This document shows positions 55,967-64,000 of a stretch of DNA of 64,000 nt, piece after piece. The stretch lies in contig BTPG01000007.1 in the NCBI GenBank assembly GCA_036245525.1, forward strand, positions 121,292,844 to 121,356,843, in the 5' to 3' direction. Under the pieces are notes generated by a model. It saw only the letters and a program-made list of their open reading frames with translations, made no database searches and was not told where the DNA came from. This stretch comes from Semisulcospira habei. Taxonomy: Eukaryota > Mollusca > Gastropoda > Semisulcospiridae. The position numbers were made by a program, and so were the translations under genes. How positions within the stretch are numbered: the stretch's first letter is position 1; each line of letters starts with the position of its first letter.

Positions 55967-57262
55967 AAACAAAACAAAACATACCAGGAAAACAAACACA
56001 GCATAAAAAAAAATCACGGAACAAACTAAAGACCACAATAGGTGAATTATTTAAAGGATAAACAAATGGCATCACTGCCACCGATGCAAAAAGAAAGGGA
56101 AATAAATTAGTGCATAGCTTTAATGTTGTACTCATCTAAGACTGTCATAGAATCAGCAGCATCAATAGCGTATAGCGACACCGACAATAAAATAGATGTT
56201 CAGTTAGCAAATGTATGTAGAAAGAGAAAATGTTTAACGTTTAAGTGTTATCAGCAGTATTATGTTTATATGGCGAACTGTGAAGTCACGCTGATTGGAA
56301 GTGAGTGTGCAAAGCACGTTTAAAATGGGTTTTACCTGAAAACGATTTAATGTTTAAAGGTAACGAGTTCCAGACAGAGAGCAGTGTTGAGCGTCCCTAG
56401 ATGTATCCGGTCGCAATAGTTTGGGCGACTTTATAATGAAAAAGTGGGGTAAGTTAAATGGGGTAAATTTTGTGAAGCTGGGCATCCGGACAATAACAAG
56501 AACATCAGAAACAATAAAAACAACAACAAATAACTTGTTTACTTCATAAATTTCATAAACTGTATTGTATTTGTCATGCTTAAGCGCGTTTCTTTCTTTG
56601 TTGGGTGTTTTTGTGCATTTTACACGCTTGGAAGTCACATTTGTGTTCAGATTGCATAAAAATAGGGTTAGAAGCAAATTGACATACAATATGACTTAGT
56701 GCCGTTGTTGTTTCTCTGTTGTTTTCACTGTCTGTCTGTATATTACATCAACGAAGAGATTAAATCCAGAACATCTTTTTTTGTTGTTTGTTGCCGCTCA
56801 ACCCCCCTCCCCCTCCCTACCCCCATGTCACCCCCCCTCCCCACCTTTCTCCTCCATGCCCGCTACATACAAACACCTCCCTCCGCCGCGCATCCTCTAC
56901 ACAATAGGTGTTCGGCAACCTCAAACACAAAAGGCAAGGCAAGAAATGTGACACACAAGATCAATACCTTCAAGCAAATAATAGCATCAAATGACAAGCT
57001 GTAGACCCCCAGAAAGCAACTTTGCGTGAAAACAAATCATTCCGAGCCAGAAAATGAGAGCTTGGCTGCCTCTTCGTCTCGGCCGCCATTGCTGTCAGAA
57101 GAGTTCGATAGGGGAGATAATGACAGGTAATGACTAGATAATGTCCCTTTAGCTATTGATGCCGGCCTGCAGTCGACGTAAGAGCTGACGGTTTTCACTC
57201 GTACATGTATTGATACATGAAACCTCCGCTGGGACTTACTATGTCTGCGGATCATAGATCTA
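55967..57262. other. unassigned sequence
   Basis: About 1.3 kb without a recognised gene. Near 56585 GCGTTTCTTTCTTTGTTGGG is related to the fold-back at 27766-28075. C-rich patches at 56800-56850. Confidence 0.4.
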
Positions 57263-57312
57263 AATTGTGTGTTGGTCTGTGTTTTGGACCTTACAGCACT
57301 AAAAATGAAGGC
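57263..57312. mobile_element. PAL-D left half
   Basis: GTGTGTTGGTCTGTGTTTTG and GACCTTACAGC, then unrelated sequence; the return arm is absent. Confidence 0.65.
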
Positions 57313-57364
57313 GATCTGTGCCAAGAACAAAAGAACTTAGTGAAGAACTGTTCACTTAACCCAC

Positions 57365-57562
57365 TTAACCCCAAAGCACTACAGCAGGAGATGGACCGAC
57401 CATGATAATTCAAGCGTAGTGCCAGATTAGCTTGGCGCCGTCAGGCACCAAGCTAATTTGGCACTACACTTGAATTATCATGGTCAATCTATCCCCTCAA
57501 CTGCTACATAGTCGTTACGTGCCGCCTCTAATACGTGGAACTTAATGCTGTCTGGGGGTTAA
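57365..57562. mobile_element. S1-type MITE with PAL-B core
   Basis: TTAACCCCAAAGCACTACAG to ATGCTGTCTGGGGGTTAA. Core GCAGGAGATGGACCGACCAT ... AGCTTGGCGCCGTCAGGCAC ... and return to CATGGTCAATCTATCCCCT. Confidence 0.85.
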
Positions 57563-57628
57563 ATACAAATTTTAAAAAATAGCAACTCAACTTAAATGAT
57601 AGACATTGGCTTAACAAATCTTGGTCAG

Positions 57629-57694
57629 CCGGGGGCATAGATTCTCATGAACTCCTCAAGGCTAAAAGGGTACATGTGATTCTATGTCTCATGT
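57629..57694. mobile_element. PAL-A hairpin, diverged
   Basis: GGGGGCATAGATTCTCATGA at the left; CATGTGATTCTATGTCTCATG at the right. Confidence 0.6.
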
Positions 57695-57776
57695 AAATGG
57701 GAGTGGATGGGTCATAATACCAACTCCATATAATACAACCTGCAGTGGATTCTGAATACAAGGGCATATAATATAC

Positions 57777-57865
57777 CTCGTGTGGTACACCGCCGTGAGA
57801 TGGCCTTAGTTGCCTGCTCGGCGTTAAACCCAAACAACTAAACTAAACTGAACTCGTGTGGTACA
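57777..57865 (+). mobile_element. 63-bp retroposon tail with 13-bp target duplication
   Basis: CCGCCGTGAGATGGCCTTAG ... CTCGGCGTTAAACCCAAACA ... ACTAAACTAAACTGAA (57790-57852) is framed by CTCGTGTGGTACA at 57777-57789 and 57853-57865. An extreme 5' truncation that kept only the 3' recognition end and its tail. Confidence 0.9.
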
Positions 57866-57974
57866 GAGAAGGGACTGCAGCGAGAACATCGTCGATATCA
57901 AATCTGGCGTTTCACTTTTCTCATAAGACTGACCAACGGCAGGAGCAACAGTAGATTGTAATGACGTCTGCACG

Positions 57975-58006
57975 ATGCGGGGTTCTTGAGAATCTGTGCC
58001 TCGTGC
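57975..58006. mobile_element. PAL-A right arm
   Basis: GCGGGGTTCTTGAGAATCTG and TGCCTCGTGC; starts at the apex. Confidence 0.6.
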
Positions 58007-58073
58007 TGATTTTGGACAATTTATTTGATGACATTTACATTACAAACATGTATTCAGCACACCAGGTTATGCT

Positions 58074-58168
58074 CTAACCCTTTGGGTGTCGGTAGCTGTT
58101 TTAGTCGCGATGACTGATGCCTGCAGGAACCGTCGCGACTAAAACCGCTACGACAGCCAATAGGGTAA
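58074..58168. mobile_element. PAL-H MITE
   Basis: CTAACCCTTTGGGTGTCGGT, TGTTTTAGTCGCGATGACTG, apex ATGCCTGCAG, return GTCGCGACTAAAACCGCTAC then GACAGCCAATAGGGTAA. TTAA decayed on both sides. Confidence 0.8.
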
Positions 58169-58263
58169 GCATCTTGTAATACTGTTCTTTTCCTTCGTGG
58201 TTTTACGATGACTTCTCCGCAGTTTCGTCTAGTTTTACGTCTGTGCTCTTCAGACGCAGTGGG

Positions 58264-58360
58264 TTATCCGACATGTAAAACGTTGGACCCCATTATGTCC
58301 GACATGTAAAACGTTGGATCCCATTATGTCCGACATGTAAAACGCTGGACCCCATTATGT
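58264..58360. repeat. 31-bp minisatellite, three copies
   Basis: CCGACATGTAAAACGTTGGA starts at 58268, 58299 and 58330, each followed by CCCATTATGT-like sequence. Two substitutions among the three units. Confidence 0.9.
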
Positions 58361-58470
58361 GAAAGGAAAGGAGGCATAACTACGGTGTTTTTAGACACAC
58401 GATGTAATGAAGACTGGGGATAAAGGCGCCGTTATCGTTACGTCTTTGTGTGATGAGAAGACTACGGATA

Positions 58471-58684
58471 TTAACCCATTCAGCCCTGACGCGCTACAGC
58501 AGGAGATGGGTCGACCATGAAAATTCAAGGGTAGTGCCAGATTAGCTTGGCGCCTGTCGGCGCCAAGCTAATCTGGCACTGCCCTTAAATTATCATGGTC
58601 GGTCCATCTCCTGCAACTGGTACATAGCCATTAGATGACGCCTCCAAAATTTGGGAAATACGGCCGTCAGACTGAATGAGTTAA
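58471..58684. mobile_element. S1 MITE with PAL-B core, well preserved
   Basis: TTAACCCATTCAGCCCTGAC to GTCAGACTGAATGAGTTAA with TTAA at both ends. The core 58498-58614 starts GCAGGAGATGGGTCGACCAT and ends CCATCTCCTGC; the asymmetric part CTCCAAAATTTGGGAAATAC lies on the right. Confidence 0.95.
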
Positions 58685-58844
58685 TGTGTTCCTTTGTGGT
58701 AACTAAAAATAGGATAGTGTAGTCCTGAGGTCGACTTGAAGATTACACGAGAGTCCAAGATGGTTAGTAATTCCTATTTAGGCCCCCAATGCACATGTAG
58801 TGATCGGGGACGTTTTCTTAATTTTCAAATTTGGAAAAAAAAAA

Positions 58845-58905
58845 ATGGTTGGGGGGTGGGTGTGGGGGTGTGGGTGGGGGTGGGTGTGGGGGTGGAAGGG
58901 CCACA
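58845..58905. repeat. G-rich tract
   Basis: GGGGGGTGGGTGTGGGGGTG and similar; candidate G-quadruplex. Confidence 0.85.
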
Positions 58906-59025
58906 GTCCTTGAGACAAATCGACTACAAATGATTATCAAATGATTATGTCTTCTTTCATTACTAAATGTGACATTGTTCTTTACTTACTAATCATGAAA
59001 CTTTTATTTCATAATCAATAGAATA

Positions 59026-59325
59026 TTATTGTGTTGTGTTGTGTTGTGTTGTGTTGTGTTGTGTTCTGTTGTGTTGTGTTGTGTTGTGTTGTGGTGTGGT
59101 GTGGTGTGGTGTTGTGTTGTGTTGTGCTGAGTTGTGCTGTGCTGTTTTGTGTTGTACCGTACCGTTCCGCAACGCACCGCATCGCATCGTATTGTGCTGC
59201 ATTGCATTGCATTGTAGTGTGTCGTGTCGTGTCGTGTCGTGTCGTGTCGTGTCGTGTCGCGTCGTGTCGCGTCGCGTCGCGTCACGTCGCGCGTTGCGTC
59301 GCGTCGCGTCGAGTCGATTCGTAGT
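59026..59325. repeat. pentanucleotide array with changing monomer
   Basis: GTGTT repeats (59030-59090) pass through GTGGT and GTGCT variants, a CCGTACCGTTCCGCAACGC transition, ATTGC units, then GTCGT (59216-59270) and finally GCGTC/GTCGC (59260-59310). Period 5 is kept throughout. Repetitive ORFs on both strands are artefacts. Confidence 0.9.
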
Positions 59326-59447
59326 GCAATGCATGCATTGAACTGCATCGCCACCAATGGGTTCTGAGAGTAAAATCGTGATGGTTCGACCAAGACACCT
59401 TAACAACCCCTAACCTTTCGGTAACATTACCCTACCTTTTTCTGCCT

Positions 59448-59513
59448 GCTAGAGACATAGATCCTCATGAGTCGCTGCAGTCGCAGGGACTCGTGAAAAT
59501 CTATGTATCTTGC
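59448..59513. mobile_element. PAL-A hairpin
   Basis: GCTAGAGACATAGATCCTCA ... AGTCGCTGCAGTCGCAGGGAC ... GTGAAAATCTATGTATCTTGC. Several mismatches. Confidence 0.8.
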
Positions 59514-60822
59514 TGATAAGGATCGGTTCAGGCATATCTTCAAATCCAGGGTGTCTTGATAAAACTGAAATGGAACTCGATGCCTGTACAAGAAAACACC
59601 TGAGGTAACACCGCCGTAAAGCAAGGCCGAGATAATTACCACCACAAAGTGTAGCTATTGCGTGCGGCGGAGTCATAGCAAATGGCCACAAAGACGCCGG
59701 AACATCTAATCACAAAACCCTCGATAGCATGCTGATTACGTCTCGCTGTTACAAAGTAATACATTGGTTAAGTCTTCCACGTCCATCGCCAGGTGCGCGA
59801 GACAGATTGACAGTATTTAGTAAGAGGGTAGTACCTACATTGTTTGCTTACGGAGCCAGCAGTATTATTGTTCCCAAGCATTGACTCTTAGCAAACTTCA
59901 AGTAGTATGGTATCTCTTACAAAGGTGTTACGGACGGATGAAAAGTTTTGTAGTAAAGCTCTATGCTAAAGAGACAAAGGGGAAGGATGGGCTAGCATAT
60001 CAAAATTCGGCTATACCTAATCCTACAACACGTACAAAACAAATAATACATAATTTATAAGCATCCCAAAACAGCAATCAAACTGAATCCGTCAATTCTG
60101 AAGTCAAACTGACTCTAAACTAACTATGCGCCCGCGGTGACCATACAAACCTGTTACATTTATTTTAGGGCATAACTGCATGTTTCACTCACGGACAGAT
60201 TAATTAAGACACCCGACAGTGCCATAACCCCACAAAGGCCGTTATATCAGATCGCCAGCTACTTTCTGGTTTGCTCGAGGACCTGGAGTTTGGAGCTATA
60301 AATAGCTTTTACCTCGGCTCTGACGCTTGGTGGAGTTGAGCGGCGCGTACGTTTCAGCGGTAACACGGACACAAAGTGACGTAATCACGTAGTCATGAAC
60401 GAAATAACAACCGTAGCCACTCGATAGGAGGCATTATAACACAGTTTATGTATATCGGGTGTTGATATTTGTCAAACATTTTTTTTTTTTCACTGTTGAG
60501 AAAGATCCGGGAGCGCTTAGGGCCTTTAAACAATCAAAAATCCACCCTGCAAGAAAATTAATGGTCCTCAGACCGATTCCGGACGTAGCTAGTCACGCAC
60601 ACGTCTGTGCTCGGTCCATATACGGTCTACTTCGGCCTGAGGACCATTTGCTCACAACTGCTCTGTTGTATCGTGCGTGGACACCGACTGGTGTTCAGAG
60701 GTTATCAGATGCAGCTGTGTGCCTCCTACGATGGTTCTTTCATCCTGGAACACATAAAGCCACCAGGAACGCAAACACAACGCTTCCAGAGTATCGGTTC
60801 TTTGACCAAACCTGTTCCATCT
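59514..60822. other. unassigned sequence; possible TATA box and inverted repeat
   Basis: TATAAATAG at 60297-60305 with GC-rich sequence and CRE-like GTGACGTAATCACG (60376) downstream could be a promoter, but the only following ORF (128 codons, 60459-60845) runs into a PAL-A hairpin and has no domain. ATGGTCCTCAG (60561) pairs with CTGAGGACCAT near 60640. Nothing else recognised in 1.3 kb. Confidence 0.35.
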
Positions 60823-60887
60823 GCAAGTGGTATAGATTCTCATGAGCCCTGCGTAAGCAGGGGCTCGTTAGAATCTATACCACTTGA
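60823..60887. mobile_element. PAL-A variant with mirrored GTGGTAT
   Basis: GCAAGTGGTATAGATTCTCA at the left and TAGAATCTATACCACTTG at the right. Both T substitutions in the outer arm are matched by A on the other arm. Confidence 0.9.
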
Positions 60888-60996
60888 TTGCATAGTAGTT
60901 TTTCATTGTACACCGTCTGAAGGTGCAAGTCACATGATTTAACTGAAGAGTGCAGGTGAATGAGAAAAACGTTTTTGACTCAAATATGTCCCGTGT

Positions 60997-61060
60997 GCAA
61001 GAGACGCAGATTCTAACGAGTCCCTGCTTCCGCAAGGGCTCATGAGAATCATACATCTTG
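60997..61060. mobile_element. PAL-A hairpin, diverged
   Basis: GCAAGAGACGCAGATTCTAA at the left; CATGAGAATCATACATCTTG at the right. Confidence 0.65.
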
Positions 61061-61246
61061 GTGACTGAGTAAATCTTCCATTTCAGTTACACCCTCAGAC
61101 AGCGGAAGTGAAGAGATTTAACTTTTAAGTGAATATCAAACAACTACGAAATCTCACACTCGCTAGGTGACAGAAGGCGACGAAAGCGAACGATAAGTGT
61201 GTGTTTAAAGTGAGAAGAAACGAAGGGAATTGGACGCCGCAAATCT

Positions 61247-61312
61247 GCAAGAGGCATAGATCCTCATGAGCCCTCGCAGTACGCGAGGGCTTATGAGGAT
61301 CTATGCCTCTTG
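61247..61312. mobile_element. PAL-A hairpin, near-perfect
   Basis: GCAAGAGGCATAGATCCTC ... GCCCTCGCAGTACGCGAGGGC ... GAGGATCTATGCCTCTTG. CCCTCGC/GCGAGGG replaces CCCCCGC/GCGGGGG on both arms. Confidence 0.95.
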
Positions 61313-61880
61313 TTGACCCCAGTGACACCCGCCCAATTTGAGCGTAGGGGATCGTGTGGTGTTTAAATCGAACCGTTGGTGCTGTTGTGAGTTTTAACGA
61401 AAGATGATCCTACATCGACAACGAAAGAAGCCTTAAAAGCCTTCTCTGTCACACGTTCAAAATGCCACCCACCTCCTCTTTCGAAGCAAGAACATTTAGA
61501 GTAATGGCCTAGTCACAAGCAGCAGAGTCCTTAGATAGGTCTATATCTTCCACGGACAGAAGGGATTCGTCTTCGAATTGTCCCAGCGGATGACTTCTGC
61601 TAAAACTGTTGACGCTGATCGAGTTGTCGTCCTTTGTCAAGCGGCGCCACTCTAGAGGCTCAGAGCCGGACACGGTGAGTAGTCTCCCCTTGTCCTGGCG
61701 GGTCGAGACGCGGAGGGAGCGAGATGGTAGTCAGAGATTAGCGCGGGAGGTCCACAATAAAGACATATTCGTGTCGCCGTCTCTAACTCCCTGTTGGTCA
61801 TGGCCAAATGTGAATAGTCACTAACATCAATATAAGCAATAGTGTAGAATGAGTTGTTGAAAGGCTTCTTCAGTAGTGTC
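61313..61880. other. unassigned sequence
   Basis: No gene or repeat recognised. Confidence 0.35.
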
Positions 61881-62150
61881 CATCTAAAGCTCTGCAGTGA
61901 GATGGCCTTAACCCATTCAGCCCTGACGCACTACAGCAGGAGATGGGTCGACCATGATAATTCTAGGATAGTGCCAGATTAGCTTGACGCCTGTCGGCGC
62001 CAAGCTAATCTGGCACTACCCTTGAATTATCATGATCGATCCATCTCCTGCAACAGGTGCATAGTCGTTAGATGACGCCTCCAAAATTTGGGAAATACCT
62101 GCGTCGGGCTGAATGAGTTAATAGCTTGCTAGGCGTTAACCCCAAATAAT
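61881..62150 (+). mobile_element. retroposon tail interrupted by an S1 MITE at TTAA
   Basis: AGCTCTGCAGTGAGATGGCC then TTAA (61908-61911), the S1 element with PAL-B core (61937-62052), TTAA (62118-62121), then TAGCTTGCTAGGCGTTAACC. Removing the MITE and one TTAA restores the tail order GAGATGGCCTTA...TTGCTNGGCGTTAA seen at 40192 and 57790. This establishes TTAA as the target duplication. Confidence 0.9.
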
Positions 62151-62159
62151 TAGCTAACT

Positions 62160-62218
62160 AATCATCACACCAACCCACCCCCACCCCCACCCCATCCCAC
62201 CCCCCACCCCCACATACA

Positions 62219-62283
<65 letters not shown>

Positions 62284-62310
62284 TCACACACATACACACA
62301 CACACACGCA

Positions 62311-62355
<45 letters not shown>

Positions 62356-62375
62356 TCAGACACGCTCACACACAC
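62160..62375. repeat. C-rich and CA microsatellite
   Basis: ACCCCC-type sequence (62170-62215) then imperfect CA to 62375. Confidence 0.95.
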
Positions 62376-62747
62376 ACACGCAGGCCGCATATTCATGTGA
62401 AGGCGGTGGGTTGAGCCGAGAACAGTACTACATGACATCTGATGTTCAGTTCATGACGGAAAGCGTGAAGACAGTAGCCCGATTTGTCTGGTGTTTACTT
62501 GCCATCTTGTGCACCTCGTCAGCAGTGCTAAGCCGACGTTTCAAAAATCTAAGTCGTTTCAACCAAGATAATTCGCTAGTTAAACTCTACTGAAGTCCGC
62601 AATAATGAACGTATCGTGTATTTCGTGGTAGAAAAAAAAAAATTAACTACAAGTGTTTTACGTGTGACAGGAATCTTTCACAACTAGTCCGAACTGATCC
62701 TTCACCATAAACCCCTACTTGGATCTGCTAAAGTTCCATACAACAAT
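62376..62747. other. unassigned sequence
   Basis: No gene or repeat recognised. Confidence 0.35.
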
Positions 62748-62863
62748 CAGCAAAGGCACAAATTTTCATTAGCTTGTGCAGCAGCATTGCCAGCAATAGG
62801 CATAACATAAATTCTCAAAAGTCCCAGCAGCTGCAGGGACGCATGAGGATATATGCCTCTTGC
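62748..62863. mobile_element. two adjacent PAL-A copies, one partial
   Basis: A left-arm fragment (GCAAAGGCACAAATTTTCAT, about 62750-62770) and a fuller copy 62793-62863 (GCAATAGGCATAACATAAAT ... GATATATGCCTCTTGC) with a small insertion in the left arm. Confidence 0.65.
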
Positions 62864-63183
62864 TCAGTGCATATACCAAGTCTTGTGCGTCAGGGACCAG
62901 CCTTGGTTACACCCAGGCGGAGTTTGCCTTAGAAACTCTAATGGCCGTCTACAAGGAGGTCGTCGCCCCTGCCGGTAGATGGCGCGCTGATAGGTCAGGC
63001 GCGTGCCCGTCGCGCGGTGTCGGGTGTGGCGCGAGACGCCGGCCCTGATTTACCGCCCTTTTTCCACCTCTCAGTTATCTGCCCTTAGCATCGGCACCCA
63101 TCTCGAGGACAGCAGGCAAGGACGTCAAATACAGAAGAGCATTACATACGTATGTGAATTCTCCCTACCAAAACGTGACATCC
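62864..63183. other. unassigned sequence
   Basis: No gene or repeat recognised. Confidence 0.35.
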
Positions 63184-63222
63184 CCAAAAGGCATAGATTC
63201 TTATGAGCCCCTGCATTCGCTT
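63184..63222. mobile_element. PAL-A left half
   Basis: AAAAGGCATAGATTCTTATG and AGCCCCTGCATTCGC, ending exactly at the apex. Confidence 0.7.
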
Positions 63223-63682
63223 TCAATCTGTAAATATTAAGTCAGTTTTGTGACACGGGGCCAGTATCAGAGACACAGTGACGCCATGGACAGACAGGAC
63301 GTAACTGGAGGTCCTTACGCAAGACTTTTGTTGATGTTGTTTTCTTATTCCTCCCCCCCCCCCTACCCCCGCCATCCACCGTGCTCATTCCAAATATAAA
63401 TGAATTAGATTGTTCTTGTTGGTGGTGGTGCTGTTGTTGTCGTCGTTGGTGTAGTTGTTGGTTGTGTTTTTGTTCTGTTTTTTGTTGACCAAAAGCAGAC
63501 AACCAAAATGGAATCTAGAGCCACGTAAATAAAGACATGCATATACAACATAATCTCTTTTAAAGAATGAAAGTGGTCATAAAAACAGGTGTTCTCGCAA
63601 GAGAAGTCTTGGTGGGAAAACAGTGTTACCTGTCATTGAGAACCATCATTTGAGCTGGCTGCAGTTAACTAAATGATAATCT
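63223..63682. other. unassigned with simple repeats
   Basis: Poly-C near 63352-63363 and GTTGTTG-type repeats at 63415-63475. No gene. Confidence 0.45.
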
Positions 63683-63917
63683 TTAACCCATTACAACATG
63701 ATGCTCATTTTGTAAAATGTTCTTACTGTCCTTTGAAGGCTACATTACAGATTATGAGATAGATCAACTGTTTTAGTTCGAGGGTGGTGCCAGAATAGCT
63801 TGGCGCCTCAGGCGCCAAGCTATTCTGGCACCACCCTTGAACTAAAACCTAAAACCTTAACTATCAGTCTTTTTTTTTTTTTTCAAGCAATGGGTGTATC
63901 AGAATGATAAGGGTTAA
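63683..63917. mobile_element. S3 MITE with PAL-B core, complete
   Basis: TTAACCCATTACAACATGAT to CAGAATGATAAGGGTTAA with TTAA at both ends. Core AGTTCGAGGGTGGTGCCAGA ... AGCTTGGCGCCTCAGGCGCC ... GGCACCACCCTTGAACTAAA. A T run lies near the right end. Confidence 0.9.
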
Positions 63918-64000
63918 TTGCAGATGATCTCTCTCAAGCTCTAAACAAATTCTGCTACGGTATCATCGCTGTTTTTGTGTCGCCTTTACCGCGAAAGATG

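Noticed and set aside
60459..60845. 128-codon ORF
   Set aside because: Ends inside a PAL-A hairpin, has no recognisable domain, and begins in an AT-rich patch.

Overview
The window looks like intergenic, repeat-saturated DNA from an invertebrate nuclear genome, most likely a marine mollusc (gastropod-like). I infer this from animal-type non-LTR retrotransposons, tRNA-derived SINEs, very long CT/CA/GA microsatellites and the GCCGTGAGATGGCCTTAG...GGCGTTAAACC tail, which I associate with molluscan retroposons. I find no host protein gene, rRNA or functional tRNA that I can defend; the species is not identifiable from sequence alone.

Four kinds of material fill the window. (1) About 60 copies or fragments of PAL-A, a 64-67 bp near-perfect palindrome that begins GCAAGAGGCATAGAT and ends in its complement. 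It occurs alone or inside a roughly 220-bp TTAA-bounded shell (S6). (2) Other TTAA-bounded MITEs with large palindromic cores: S1, S2 and S3 share the PAL-B core (CCATGATARTTCAAGGGT arm); PAL-H and PAL-I are almost entirely palindrome. A retroposon tail split at 61908-62121 by an S1 element shows that TTAA is the duplicated target. PAL-D (GTGCTGGTCTGTGATTTTGG arm) is a further palindrome family without an obvious shell. (3) Decayed LINEs: 2405-4800 (+, RNase H), 17586-20545 (+), 28135-29054 (+), 33985-34260 (+), 39680-40236 (+), 43512-43945 (-), 47573-49395 (-), and an RTE-type copy at 54115-55657 (+) whose ORF is intact and which sits between two 309-bp direct repeats. SINEs and short retroposons with clear target duplications lie at 29257-29641, 36607-36895, 37096-37409, 45648-45702, 50761-51147 and 57790-57852. 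(4) Satellites and microsatellites: a 12-copy 52-bp GC-rich satellite (22824-23464), a pentanucleotide array that changes monomer along its length (59026-59325), and many CT, CA, AT and GA tracts.

Layout: 1-5000 is a nested retroelement complex inside an old S2 MITE. 5000-16400 is a hairpin-rich stretch that includes a roughly 160-bp tandem array in which each monomer carries one PAL-A hairpin. 16378-20756 holds a Harbinger-like MITE, a short tandem duplication and a LINE. 20800-25200 is microsatellites, abutting MITEs and the satellite. 25500-47500 is mostly hairpins, SINEs and microsatellites. 47573-51290 is a minus-strand LINE, an intact 320-codon ORF and a retroposon. 52380-58700 holds a long unique hairpin and the 309-bp-flanked LINE. 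58700-64000 is hairpins and simple repeats.

The most interesting signal is that the palindrome families differ from copy to copy by substitutions mirrored on both arms, so stems stay paired while their sequence changes. This implies either conserved nucleic-acid structure or a process that repeatedly copies one arm onto the other. I read all sequence by eye; copy counts, boundaries and similarity statements are visual estimates, not alignments.
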